Positions 1 to 12,482 of a stretch of DNA of 64,000 nucleotides are shown in pieces. The notes below the pieces were generated by a model. That model did not search any database. It worked only from the letters and a program-made list of their open reading frames with translations, and was not told the origin of the DNA. The DNA lies in contig JACVVK020000466.1 in NCBI GenBank assembly GCA_018292915.2, positions 411,001 to 475,000 on the forward strand. Direction: 5' to 3'. Origin of the DNA: Batillaria attramentaria. Its lineage: Eukaryota; Mollusca; Gastropoda; Batillariidae. Each line of letters opens with the position of its first letter. Positions within the stretch are counted from its first letter, which is position 1. The translations under genes and the position numbers were made by a program.

Positions 1-3
1 TCT

Positions 4-38
<35 letters not shown>

Positions 39-96
39 CCGTGAAATGGTCTTTGTTCATTGCGCGGCGTAAAGCCCTAAATAACTAACTAACTAA

Positions 97-148
<52 letters not shown>

Positions 149-165
149 GAGAGAGAGAGAGAGGA
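1..165. repeat. (GT)n and (GA)n microsatellites
   Basis: Two (GT)n runs and a short (GA)n run at the left window edge, downstream side of the visible part of gene A. Confidence 0.95.
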
Positions 166-240
166 GACAAGGGTGTTGTTGTTGTCGTTGTTGGTGTTTT
201 GCGTTACACATATTTACAGATTTCAACCAGTCGTTCTCAC

Positions 241-2035
241 AATTGACTTGAAATTGAGAAGATGGGGACTTTAGTGGGTGTCAGGCTGCCCACATAAAGC
301 ATAAGAACAGTTTCGTGTAAACTCCACTTACTTCCAGGTTTTAACTCATTGTCTGACGACGACGGTCCTTCCACCTCCATGGAAACGTTTCTTCGTCCAG
401 AACAAACCAAGCGGAATTCTTTCGGTGCTAAACAGATTTGAATAAGGAGAATAACTGGGCCGATGATGAGCAAAAGCATACATCAGGGATATGTTTGTTG
501 ATGGTTCTAGTAGTTAGCATCACTTTCTCGTACTAGACTTAGTTCCAGATACAGATAACAATACAATATTTAAATTAAAGGTTCTCTTGCTGATATTTAC
601 TTCTAATCGACATACTTCCACAAGTTTACACAGCATTAAAACAGATGCGGCACTTTGTGTGGTGTCATTTGTTACACTTGACCAAATCTACTAACAACTT
701 TACCATCGATGGACAGTCTTTGTCGTGCATCACTTCCGTTTTGATGAACTTCAAACTTGGCGATAATTGTGTTTGTTGTCATGTTAAAAGCTGCTTGACT
801 CGGAGATGGAAAAATAATCCTTGGTTCCTCTTTTTGTTCAGTTAAAATCTGGAGTATCGGTTTGACGGGAGTTTTCGTGTCCAAATAAGGGGACTTTGCC
901 GTGAAATCAAATGTTTGCTGGGTTTCTGATGTCACGTTGCACTCGCAGACTGAGTACGGTCGAGTGTCGGTATCCCATTGTAGAATAAAAGCCACGTCAG
1001 TTTCGTTCGATTTGTCACATGGGTCAATCGCACTGCCTGGCAATAGAACGGAAATATTTTCATTTGATTTATGGTCGTAGCAACAACAAAAGCTATCAGT
1101 CTTATATTGTTTTAAGATAAACTGCCACCTTCCACTCCGCCTCACATATCAACATCTACACCCTGATACCCTCTTTTACCCACACTACATTAAACCACAA
1201 TCTGCAGTCATGGTGCTAATCAAGGATATTGATACGAGACAAACGAGAGAGAGAGAGAGAGAGATGTATGTACTTAGGAATAACATTGGACTGGCAAGAA
1301 AAAAAACCCAGTGATTATCAAGATATCAGACACGCAAATGCCCGACACAAAGAACTGAAAGATAAAATAAATAAGTGTTGTACAAGCATGACCTTCCTCG
1401 ACCTGCTCAATATGTAGATTTATTCCATGAGGCATTATTATGAAGAAAAGATTGTAACTACTTTGTGACAAGTATTGCATGGCTTTGCCAAGATAAAGAC
1501 ATACAGGCATAACATCTCCCAGATCCCATAGAGATTAAAGATAGCTTGTTTGTTTGTTCCTTTGGTGACGAATCACAAAACAGAAAGTTAATCACGCATT
1601 AGGGGTTTTTTCAGTTCAGAACAAAGCCCGAAAATTCCAGCTCAAACTTGGCCAAACCAGACAGCACATGACGTGTTTATTTATTTTACTGTTTTTTTTT
1701 TAAATTTATTTATTTATTTATTTATTTTCGAGGGGGGGGGGGGGGGTGGGGTGGGGGGGGGGCATCAGAGTCCTAAACTGTTCTTGGGAGAGGTGACTAA
1801 AAGCAAAGGCGGAAATTTATGTATTTTCGAAGCTCCTCATTTGTTAAATTGAAAACAAAAAAACAAAAAACAGTCACTTAATTTTAATCAGCATGTTTTA
1901 AAACACTGTATTGGAAAGACAAATAAGAATTCAAACTTCTAAGGTAAATAAAACGAAAAACATGTGCATCAACTTACTCAAATCAGTGCCCACAAGGCAG
2001 GTGAAAAGCAACAGCACAAACGGAGTTTCAGCCAT
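241..2035 (-). CDS. Gene A: type I membrane receptor, A-D subfamily, 3' part outside window
   Basis: I do not recognise a named family. Three exons are visible. The signal-peptide exon 1978-2035 starts ATG with a hydrophobic run (FVLLLFTCLVG) and ends at a GTAAGT donor in phase 1. The ectodomain exon 704-1036 (111 codons, acceptor TTGCCAG, donor GTAAAG) contains DPC, the core VCECNVTSETQQTF and several N-x-S/T sites. The second ectodomain exon 241-427 (acceptor GTTTAG) begins near PKEFRLVCSGRR. Transmembrane and tail exons would lie left of the window. The signal peptide differs from those of B, C and D. The second exon is 11 bp shorter than the 198-bp equivalents in B-D, so its donor (GTGAGA) falls in another phase; the copy may be broken or use a different downstream exon. 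Exon 2 is well supported by the paralogs; integrity of the gene is uncertain. Confidence 0.6.
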
Positions 2036-2424
2036 GGCAAGCGTGATGACAGCACACGATCAAACTGACAATAAACTCACGCCCAGTACACGCCAGCAAT
2101 AATTTCCCCCTCTCAAGCACGCAGGGCCAAGGTTCACAAACCTCGTGAGTGACTCTGAATAATAGTTACCGCTTAGACACGCACTTTCAATTGCGGGCAT
2201 TTTACCGCTGAAAGTCTTTTATGAAGGATAATTAACAGGAAAATATCACATCATTCTCAGACACTCAAAACAATCTACAACAAAATACAACTAATGGAGA
2301 AAAACTACAAAAAAAACCCAACCGATATCATTCAGTTATATATAAAAAAAAATAGACTGTGAAACCGTGACCTGCATGATAATTGTGGCGATACGGTACC
2401 TGTTTTTGGATCATTAGACGTTTA

Positions 2425-3295
2425 TTAAAGCTTTTTCCATGGTAACGGAAGCAACATAGTAATGGAAACAACATTATAGGTCGGGTTAACTTTTCCACTT
2501 TCATGGTGAAGTTTCTGTTCTACAAATAGAGCTTCCGTGATTAGCTCGAGTTGTTTATCACGAAAGAAACCACGAGATGTTTCATTTTTTACCGTTTTTT
2601 CGACGAGTTGGTATGGCAAAAATTGAAAGATTGAGTGGTTTCTTTCGTGGCAAACATTCGAAGTAATCATGAAAGCCGTTTCTTACCTCTAGTAGCATCC
2701 ATTTTTTGCATTTTATTTTCTCTGTTGGAGGGTGACTAGCGACGTATGTACCCCCTCAATATTCTGGATCTGACTTGTGAGAAATGGATTCTTAGAGCAG
2801 TTGAAAGTGCTTGATGTTAAGAAGAATATCATTCAAAGCATGTGTTCATCTACTGGCATTGAAAAGTGCATTCACAAATACTTCGCAGATATTGTTCTGT
2901 AATATCATTTTTACGTGATCCAAGCAAAATACAATTTCACCCCCAAAAGTGAACAAAATAACTTTGCAACGATTGTGACGTATAAGTTCCAGATGTCTGA
3001 AATGAAGCACTTCTACGCGTCTTTGGCTGATGACGTAACTGGAGTGTGCTTTTGTGAACTGCTAAAGAGTCGATTATGAAAGTCATAACTCACACTTTCG
3101 CTCTGTTTCCTTAGTATTTTCGGACGTAAAACACTCATAGTTGCCTTACTGAAAATTTGCACTGGCGAATGGTGTAAACGCACGTCACTGTCGATCACCG
3201 TAGATGCAAATGTACCTCTGCCAATGACGTAGGGAAACGTACGTCATCGATGCTGAAGCGTATGGTGCACCATAACGGGCTCTCGGCCAGGGATG
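2425..3295. mobile_element. Second copy of the repeat family found in the gene F insertion
   Basis: The left part (AGTAATGGAAACAACATTAT, near 2455) matches 41991-42015. The right part (AACGCACGTCACTG at 3176 through CGTCATCGATGCTG and TATGGTGCACC) matches 42059-42163. The middle differs in length. This copy lies between the upstream region of gene A and the 3' end of gene B. No coding sequence was recognised. Confidence 0.5.
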
Positions 3296-3299
3296 AGTG

Positions 3300-3301
<2 letters not shown>

Positions 3302-3345
<44 letters not shown>

Positions 3346-3500
3346 CTCTCTCTCTCTCTGCTATTGTAGCGGAAATGTACTATAGTATAATTTAATACAG
3401 TGTAGCAGGACAGCGAGTAGTACCGTAGGTAACATCGCCTATTTGCTCTACTAACGTTTCAACTTCCTCCTCTCTCTCTCTCTCTCTCTCTCTGATCCAG
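3302..3500. repeat. (GT)n, (CT)n with the conserved upstream block between
   Basis: (GT)n at 3302-3342 and (CT)n tracts flank GCTATTGTAGCGGAAATGTA ... AACATCGCCTATTTGCTCTA, a block found upstream of each A-D gene. Confidence 0.85.
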
Positions 3501-3734
3501 TTACCAAAACCAAGAATAGACCTATAGAAATCTAGTTTTTCGTTTTCTGGTGCATGCGCGTGGAATTCATAAAATCTATTCCTAGAATAAACACGTTTAA
3601 GGACCGCTTACATGAACACTTCCACCAGTCTTAAGACTCCAACAACTTAAGCCAATTTCTCCCATTGCTTATAAGCCTTTGATCATGCCTGATCTGATCA
3701 CCGTGTTTTTCTGTGACCTGTTATCTTGCTCTCT

Positions 3735-3736
3735 CT

Positions 3737-3799
<63 letters not shown>

Positions 3800-3910
3800 G
3801 TTTTTTGTTTGTTTGTTTGTTTGTTTTTCTTTTCTCGTTGTTTGTTTGTCGGGTTTTTTTTTGGTTTTTTTTTTTTTTTTTTGGGGGGGGGGGGGGTAGG
3901 GGAGGGGGGT
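3735..3910. repeat. (GT)n with T- and G-runs
   Basis: (GT)n, then (TTTG)n, poly(T) and poly(G). No coding potential. Confidence 0.95.
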
Positions 3911-3944
3911 CTCACTTTTCGGTAGCCTAGATTGTTATTTTATC

Positions 3945-4105
3945 TTTGCTTATTATGCTTTGTTTTTGCTTTTATTTGATCTTTATTGTAGAATGTAGTG
4001 AGGACTTCTTGTAAGGTAGGCAGAGATGCCTACAAGAATTATCCTAATAAACGTTTCATCATCATCAACATCATCATCATCATCTCTCTCTCTCTCTCTC
4101 TCACA
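3945..4105 (+). mobile_element. Truncated LINE 3' end related to the 23-27 kb element
   Basis: GTAAGGTAGGCAGAGATGCC, then AATAAACGTTTCATCATC and an (ATC)n run going into (CT)n. This matches GTAAGATAGGCAGCAATGCC and the AAACGTTTCATCATCATC end of the intact LINE at 27368-27436. Only about 130 bp are kept, as expected for aborted reverse transcription. Confidence 0.65.
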
Positions 4106-4134
4106 TCTTCCTTGGCCTTAAATCAACCTAACGA

Positions 4135-4136
<2 letters not shown>

Positions 4137-4183
<47 letters not shown>
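4137..4183. repeat. (CA)n downstream of gene B
   Basis: Same place as the (CA)n runs at 10124-10178 (gene C) and 17727-17777 (gene D). Confidence 0.95.
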
Positions 4184-4186
<3 letters not shown>

Positions 4187-4776
4187 GATTGTCATTTCCG
4201 TGTATTTATTAATGTAATTTCTGTTTTCGTGTGGTGTTAATGTATCAGTGATCCATCGTCGTTTTCATGTATTTACAAGTTGTGTAATCGCTGCGACCAA
4301 CTTTGCCACAAAGCATTACTGAGACTTGAATCATCTACTGTCAATCTTCTAATAATCGTGCATAATTGTCATCCCATTGTCATTCAGTTGTCAAGCATAT
4401 TGTCAATTTTCATTGAAATACAAGTTACTTCCTTCAATAAGATCTATGTACACGCACAAAAACAGCGATAAAAAAAACAACTATTACAACTACAAAACGC
4501 AAGTTAATAACGAATAACAAAAGCAAAAAGGGTTGTCATGTTTGTGTTTGTGACATGCCATAAATATTATGTTGTCCAGTCAGTGGTAGACCGACTCACG
4601 AAGTAATCTAGTAGTGTGTCAGATGTATTTTGTTCGGCACTGTTTTCGTGTCGGTCTTTGAGCAACAACCCGTATTTACATGAGTTGCAACTCCTGAGGA
4701 TGTCCGTCAGGCTTGTCGTATCGAGGTCACATTCGCTGGGACTGAAGCTCATCTGGCACCACCATTGGCTCAAGAC

Positions 4777-7700
4777 TTACGAAGACACCGTAGAAGGGCG
4801 CAAGTACCCATCGGAAGCAGTCGAAGGTTCACGTGCAGGGTGTACTGGGTCAGGCGAAACCTGGCAACAGATCACAAATGCGTGTGTCTGGGAAATGAAC
4901 AGTGTAGAGATTCCGGGGGGGGGGGGGGGGGGGGGGAATGGAAACTCTACTTAAACGAAATCTATGCAAAAGTTCAAACATTTTCTAGAATCTTTTCCTA
5001 TAGTCAAAATAATTTGACAATGATTTGATAATGATTTGAACAAACAGCGTATTTTGGAAGTACAGTAGCCGAAACGCATCTATTGGATTGATTAAACAGC
5101 TAGCAATTATTATTTTATTTTTTATCATTATCTCGTATTATTATTTTTTTATGGTGGACTATAATTTCCCGTTTGGGGTTAATAAAGTAATCTGAATTGA
5201 ATTGAATTAAGTGCATATGGCATGTATACATATGCATATACATAATTGCAAAATATGGCATTCATTTGTATTTGTTGTACAGTACAACGATAAAGCATGG
5301 TATACATGAATCACCTCGCTGTAGATCCTGTCTTCTGGCTGTTGGATCGCCATCACCTGGTTGGCACGTGGAGCGAGACCTGAGTAAATTGTCATCTCTC
5401 GCTGCCGTCTCGGTAGAGGGCGCTCGTAGTTCCTTCCTGTGTGCGATTTGAGAAAGAGAAGGGAGAAGAACATGGATTAGAAAAATCAAGTTGATGATAT
5501 TGATCATAATGATAATGATAAAAGTCCTTCAGCTGCACGCAATTAATGTTCATGTTTTCGGTTGTTGGAAGTGATATCACTGATTAAATTCTGATGAATG
5601 CTAATCTCTACCACAAGTGAAGGAGAGGCAAGATCATTTATCCTTTTTACCCTTTTTTCTCACAATTCTCTCTTGTCGCGAAATGGACTAACGAAAACTG
5701 AAACTCACTCACTCACTCATTCACTCACTCCCTCACTCACTCATTCACTCCCTCCCTCACTCACTCAAAATTCTCTCATATTTTTCTCATACATTTGTCA
5801 CTTTTTTATTTTTCGCTTTTATCACATTTTTTTGCGCGCTTTCCTCACGATTTTCTCCCATACTCACTTCTTTTTATCTTGATACAGAGAAATCGTGTAC
5901 AGATGACTGTCACAGTGAAAATCACACCACCCATAAAACTACCCGAAGCCAGCAGTATGTCGGGAAGAAGATCTTTCGTCACATTACCTGAAAAGCAAAT
6001 CAGTTTCAACGTCCCCCAGTAGTCGTACTGAATTATCAAACGCACCTTCGACATGTTAAAAGAAACATGACATTAACTTACAATTTTTTTTTTATAGCAC
6101 AACCTCATGCAGTGCAAATTTTATCTGAATGAGACTACTATTGGATGAACAATTATTCGCTTGAAAAGTAATATCTGCCACGCAAAAAACAAGCAAACCC
6201 GAGTACTGAAATATATTTCTCAAGTGCGTATAACACCACATGCAACCTCATGTACAGGGCAATACATGACAGTACGTGACTGTACTTTTTTTGCATAATC
6301 ATGCAAGTCTCACCGACCTCTATTTTTGAGAATTGTTTTAAGCGGATGGGGACTTTAGTGTGTGTCATGCTGTTTACTAAAAGCGTGTGAACAGTTTCCT
6401 CGAAACTCCACTTACTTGCAGGTTCTAACTCGTTGTCGGGCGACGACGGTATTTTCATTTTCAGGGAGACGTTTCTTCGTCCAGAGCAAACCAAGCGAAA
6501 TTCTTTCGGTGCTTAACAGAGAAGAATAAAGGCAATTATTGATCCGGTTATAAACGAAATACATCACAGATCGGTTTGTTCATCTTTACAATACCTTGCT
6601 TCACATTCTCCCCCTTTATTCACGTTGTTGTTGTTGTGTTGTTGTTGTGTTGGTGTTGGTGTTGTTGTTGGTGGTGGTGGTGGTGTTAAATTTGTTCCAG
6701 ATCTTTTGACTTATTTTGTGTTAAGACGACAAAAATTTAACTTTTGGAAAAGTTTCTCCTCTCAGAGCAAGTCAGACGAAACACTCCCATAGACAAACAG
6801 ACAGGAAAGGGGATAGTTTTAGAACTGAATCGTGCTGCAGTATTCATATAGAGCCAAGAGGCCTCCCCCCTCTCAGGGCATTTTTGCCAGTTCACGATCT
6901 AACGGCAAATTGAGATGGTAATTTACAAGAATGCTGATTTGTTTAGTCAAGACATACCGATACACAGCACCTTTAGCCAAAGTTAATAATGTACGTATAC
7001 ATAAGGCGTAAAAGAAAATGAACTTTAATCAACAACTCATCAACTTTACATTGCCTTCCACTGTGTCACTGCAACTTTGAATGTTTACAGTTTACAAATC
7101 TATATGGGATATACAGTTACAGGTAAATTCAATGCTCGACCTTTGTCGTGCAACACCTCCGTTTTGGAGAACCCGTTTACAAAGCATGTGGCATTTTGTG
7201 TGTTGTCACTCGTTACACTTCACCCACTGTTCTAACAAATTTACCTTCGATGGCAAATCTTTGTCGTGCAACACTTCCGTTTTGAAGAACTTCAAACTTG
7301 ACGATAAATGCGTTTCCTGTCATGTTGAAAGCTGCTAGACTCGGAGATGGACAAATAGTCCTTGGTTCCTTTTTTTGTTGAGTTAAAATCTGGAGTATCG
7401 GTTTGACGGGAGTTTTCGTGTCCATATACGGGGACCTTGCCGTGAAATCAAATGTTTGCTGGGTTTCTGATGTAACGTTGCACTCGCAGACTGAGTACGG
7501 TCCAGTGTCGGTATCCCATTGTAGAATAAAAGTCACGTCAGTTTCGTTCGATTTGTTACATGGGTCGGTCGCACTGCCTGGCAATAGAAAGGAAATATTT
7601 TCATTTGATCTATGATCACAGCAACAACAAAAACTATCATTCTTATATGTTTAAAGTAAAGTGCCACATGCCACATTCCCTAACAAAACAACGTACACAC

Positions 7701-7814
7701 CCTGATACCCACAACCACGTCTGCGATTACATAGAGGAGCAGAGAGATGACGTAACTCTAATTTCAGGTAGGAATTGTTAGGCACTGGAAGGCCTCTCTT
7801 ACACACTGTCCTGC

Positions 7815-7855
<41 letters not shown>

Positions 7856-7999
7856 TATTACAAATAATTAGGGTCTTGTTGCAGTCAGTCAGACAAACAG
7901 ACAGACAGACAGGCAGGCTGTTTCGTCATGTAGAAACTTACTCATGCAAACTCCAACCACTCCAAGAAAAATCAGCGTCAGGCACGTCCATTCACCCAT
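4777..7999 (-). CDS. Gene B: type I membrane receptor with tyrosine-motif tail, A-D subfamily
   Basis: Six exons join in frame to 304 aa: 7942-7999, 7245-7577, 6314-6511, 5868-5987, 5315-5436, 4777-4860. Residues 1-19 are a signal peptide (LTLIFLGVVG). Residues 20-130 are ectodomain 1 with the core VCECNVTSETQQTF. Residues 131-196 are a second small ectodomain (FRLVCSGRRN). The transmembrane helix is about 207-232, followed by KIKR. The tail starts NYERPLPRRQRE and holds IYSGL, IYSEV and GYLRP. All internal junctions are phase 1 except the last (phase 0). The last junction GAG/GTT rebuilds the V of YSEV, and the final exon VSPDPVHPAREPST... is conserved in B, C and D. Four ectodomain cysteines could form two disulfides. 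A receptor signalling through phosphotyrosine is inference; no database family is recognised. The intron before the last exon carries a LINE 3' tail. Confidence 0.8.
5155..5208 (+). mobile_element. LINE-like 3' tail in last intron of gene B
   Basis: TATAATTTCCCGTTTGGGGT then TAATAAAGTAATCTGAATTG and repeated GAATT. The stop of the unspliced read-through of gene B falls at its edge. Copies at 12870-12935 and 18730-18795 sit at the same place in genes C and D. Confidence 0.6.
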
Positions 8000-8486
8000 G
8001 TCAAGGAACAATGATTCAAACTGAGACGACGTGAACCGAACTCTACAGTTACAGCGCTACCGCTACAACTCACTAAAGTGACCTCGAAACTGGCGCGATC
8101 GAGTAATATTCAGTAATCTATTCTTTATATCAGTACAGTACTTATTCAATACTGGGAAGTACGGTGACTCAAATCCTGGCATCTTCGGAAGACGTGCTCT
8201 CTCTCTCTCTCTCTTCTTCTTCTTCTTCTTCTTCTTCTTGTATTTCCTTTTATCTTGCCATTGTAGTCTTTTGTTTTTTTAGCAACGGCTGATTGAAAAA
8301 TAATCATTGTTTGGTTATATCACTTCCGTTGGAAAACAAAGTTCGTTCGTTCGTTCTCTCTCTCTCTCTCTCTCTCTGTCCTATTGTAGCGGAAATGTAC
8401 TATAGTATAATTTAATAAAGTGTAGCAGGACAGCGTGCAGTAATCTAGATAACATTGCCTACTTGCTCTACTAACGTTTCAACCTC

Positions 8487-8517
<31 letters not shown>

Positions 8518-8790
8518 ACTCTCAGCTTCCCTGTACTTAAATCGACCTATGTAACGATGTTTCTCTTTACCCCTGTGATTTACTGTGAACTATTTCCTTA
8601 CGCTCTTTCACACACATGCCAGTGGCATAAAACAAAATAAACAATGCTTAAAAGATGTTGAAAAGTAGGCGTCCGCTGATAACAGTTTCAACATCGCTGA
8701 GTGCTGTTCACTAAAGACATGCCTCTCATGCACTCGTTAGAAATGACTTGAAATTTGCTAATTATCAAGCGGCTAATCACTTCTTTATTT

Positions 8791-8968
8791 GGAGAGCACT
8801 GACAGTCAAGCGGTAGAGCACTGGGCTTTCAATGCTCGGATCGAGAGTTCGATTCCCAGCGGGGGCCAAATATTTGTGCTGGTCTTTCTTTTTTTTTTTC
8901 GTTGCCCCGTCGCCATTAAGTGATGGAAAAGGACGTTGAACACCCACCCATCCACTCCACTTCTTCAT
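8791..8968 (+). mobile_element. tRNA-derived SINE
   Basis: A tRNA-like head (GGTAGAGCACTGGGCTTTCA, then box B-like GAGTTCGATTCCCAGC) followed by CCAAATATTTGTGCTGG and the tail GATGGAAAAGGACGTTGAAC. No intact cloverleaf is required of a SINE. It lies directly beside the relic ectodomain exon. Confidence 0.75.
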
Positions 8969-8989
8969 CTATCGTGTACAGGATATCCG

Positions 8990-9235
8990 CTACCATGTTA
9001 AATGTTGTTTATTTACTAGATGGAATACTAGTCCCTTTCCCCCTTTCTTTGAGTATTGGTTGAACATGAATTGTCGTGCCCAAGTAGGGGGATTTTACAG
9101 TAAGATCAATGTTTGTTGGATTTTTAATGTCAGGTTGCACTTACAGAGAGTATGGTGGAGTGTCGGGGTTCCATTGTAGGAGAAAGACACACTAGTGCTG
9201 TTCGATTTGACACGTGGGTCTCTCGCAATGCTTGG
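8990..9235 (-). pseudogene. Relic ectodomain-1 exon between genes B and C
   Basis: The minus strand reads DPRVKSNSTSVSFSYNGTPT, then CKCNLTLKIQQT and further on VKSPYLGTTIHVQPIL with a frame break. This aligns with DPCDKSNETDVAF, CECNVTSETQQTF and KSPYLDTKTPVKPIL of the intact exons. The first Cys of DPC is Arg. A SINE lies on its 3' side and (CA)n on its 5' side. It is a remnant of an extra gene copy. Confidence 0.7.
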
Positions 9236-9269
9236 CAGCTGCATAGATTTGATCATGCCAACGATCGCG

Positions 9270-9285
9270 CACACACACACACACG

Positions 9286-9340
<55 letters not shown>
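9270..9340. repeat. (CA)n beside relic exon
   Basis: Matches 16884-16938 and 28248-28297 beside the other relic exons. Confidence 0.95.
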
Positions 9341-9341
<1 letters not shown>

Positions 9342-9599
9342 GATTCAAAGACTGTACTCCTTTCTCCATGTTAGGGTATGGAGGAATATCCAAATACAAA
9401 GGACGTGATATCAAAGTACAACAATATCCAAATACAGCTAAAAAATAAATTAATAAAAAAAAAAACCACAACAAAACCAAATAGCACCTCAATTTCAATC
9501 CGAGATACATATACACATTATACCTCATGTACGTCAATATGGCTTTAACGGACAAATTATACGAATTTCCTGATTTTACTGAACTTGGCAAGAATTGAT

Positions 9600-9900
9600 A
9601 ATGCTCTCTGCAATATGTCTATTGATATGAATGTGCAAAATTTGAACGACGAAACTGATCTGAAAAATGTGTATGGTAAAAACGTTTGCTTTTCGTTTGA
9701 TATATCGGACATTCCATGATGAAGTGTAGTTTATCATCGAGTACTGACATAGTATATCTCGAACAAAGTCTGCCCTTTTTTTAGGTGTGCTATTTCGTCT
9801 TCCCGATTCAACTGCTAATTTGTGATTACTACAACAGAACTTCATGGGTGAAACAGCATAAACGTCGGCCACACTTGCTTGTGACACTCCCTGCATACGG
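9600..9900 (-). pseudogene. Decayed LINE C-terminal fragment
   Basis: The minus strand encodes KLAVESGRRNSTPKK followed, after a frameshift, by a segment reading DDKLHFIMECPIYQTK. This is the ESGR...P...ER.C...(E/D)D..HF...CP.Y pattern seen at the C-terminus of many LINE ORF2 proteins. It is frameshifted. The same fragment recurs at 17190-17490 and 28680-28980. Confidence 0.6.
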
Positions 9901-10120
9901 AGTTGACGAACTTAAAAAACAAAACAAAACAAAAAACCTCGTATATACGGCCTAATCTTTTGATCCTTGTAAAATAAAGTTTCGTTCGTTCGTTCGTTCC
10001 ATGAGTCATGATAATGAAGCAAATATGTCCGTGTCACGATTTCTCAGTAACAGCATACGTTATCACCCTTTCCGGCTGACAGACCAAATCTTCCTCAAGT
10101 CGCTAAAGATTTTCTGATTT

Positions 10121-10180
<60 letters not shown>

Positions 10181-10676
10181 GTTGTCATTTCCTTGTATCT
10201 ATTTGTGTAATTTCTGTTTCCGTGTGGTGTTAATGTATCTGTAATCCATCGTCGTTTTCATGTATTTACAAGTTGTGTAATCGCTGCGACCAACTTTGCC
10301 ATAAAGCATTACTGAATAAAGTTTCTGACTTGAATCATCTACTGTCAATCTTCTAATAATCGTGCATAACTGTCATCCCAGTGTCATTCCGTTGTCAAGG
10401 TTATTGTCAATTTCCATTGAAATACAGGCTACTTCCTTCAATAAGTTCTGTACACGCACAAAAAACAGCGATAAAAAACAACTATTACAACTACAAAACG
10501 CAAACTAATAAAAATCTCCAAGTTAAAATCGAATAACAAAAGGAAAAAGGGTTGTCATGTTTGTGTTTGTGACGTGTCATAAATATTATGTTGTCCAGTC
10601 AGTGGTAGACCAACTCACAAAGGAATCTAATAGTGTGTTAAGTTGCTACTTTGATTTCGCTTTTTAGTTCGGCATT

Positions 10677-12278
<1,602 letters not shown>

Positions 12279-12482
12279 TATCATGTTGTCCAGTCAGTGG
12301 TAGAACAACTCACGAAGGAATCTAGTAGTGTGTTAGGTATATTTAGTTCGGCACTGTTTTCGTGTCGGTCTTTGAGCAACAACCCGTATTAACATGAGTA
12401 GCAACTCCAGAGGATGTCCGTCAGGCTTGTCGACACATTCGCTGGGACTGAAGCTCATCTGGCACCGCCACTGGCTCAAGAC

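Larger units (their letters stand above)
2036..4776. other. Spacer between gene A and gene B
   Basis: Gene A upstream side, then the dispersed element at 2425-3295, the conserved upstream block (3355-3480), microsatellites, the LINE 3' tail at 3945-4105, and the 3' flank of gene B that is conserved at 10190-10570 and 17800-18180. No other gene was seen. Confidence 0.6.

Noticed and set aside
9095..9591. Poly-Cys/Val and poly-Thr/His ORFs over (CA)n and (GT)n runs, here and at many other sites
   Set aside because: Dinucleotide repeats are open in all frames; no conserved flanking protein.
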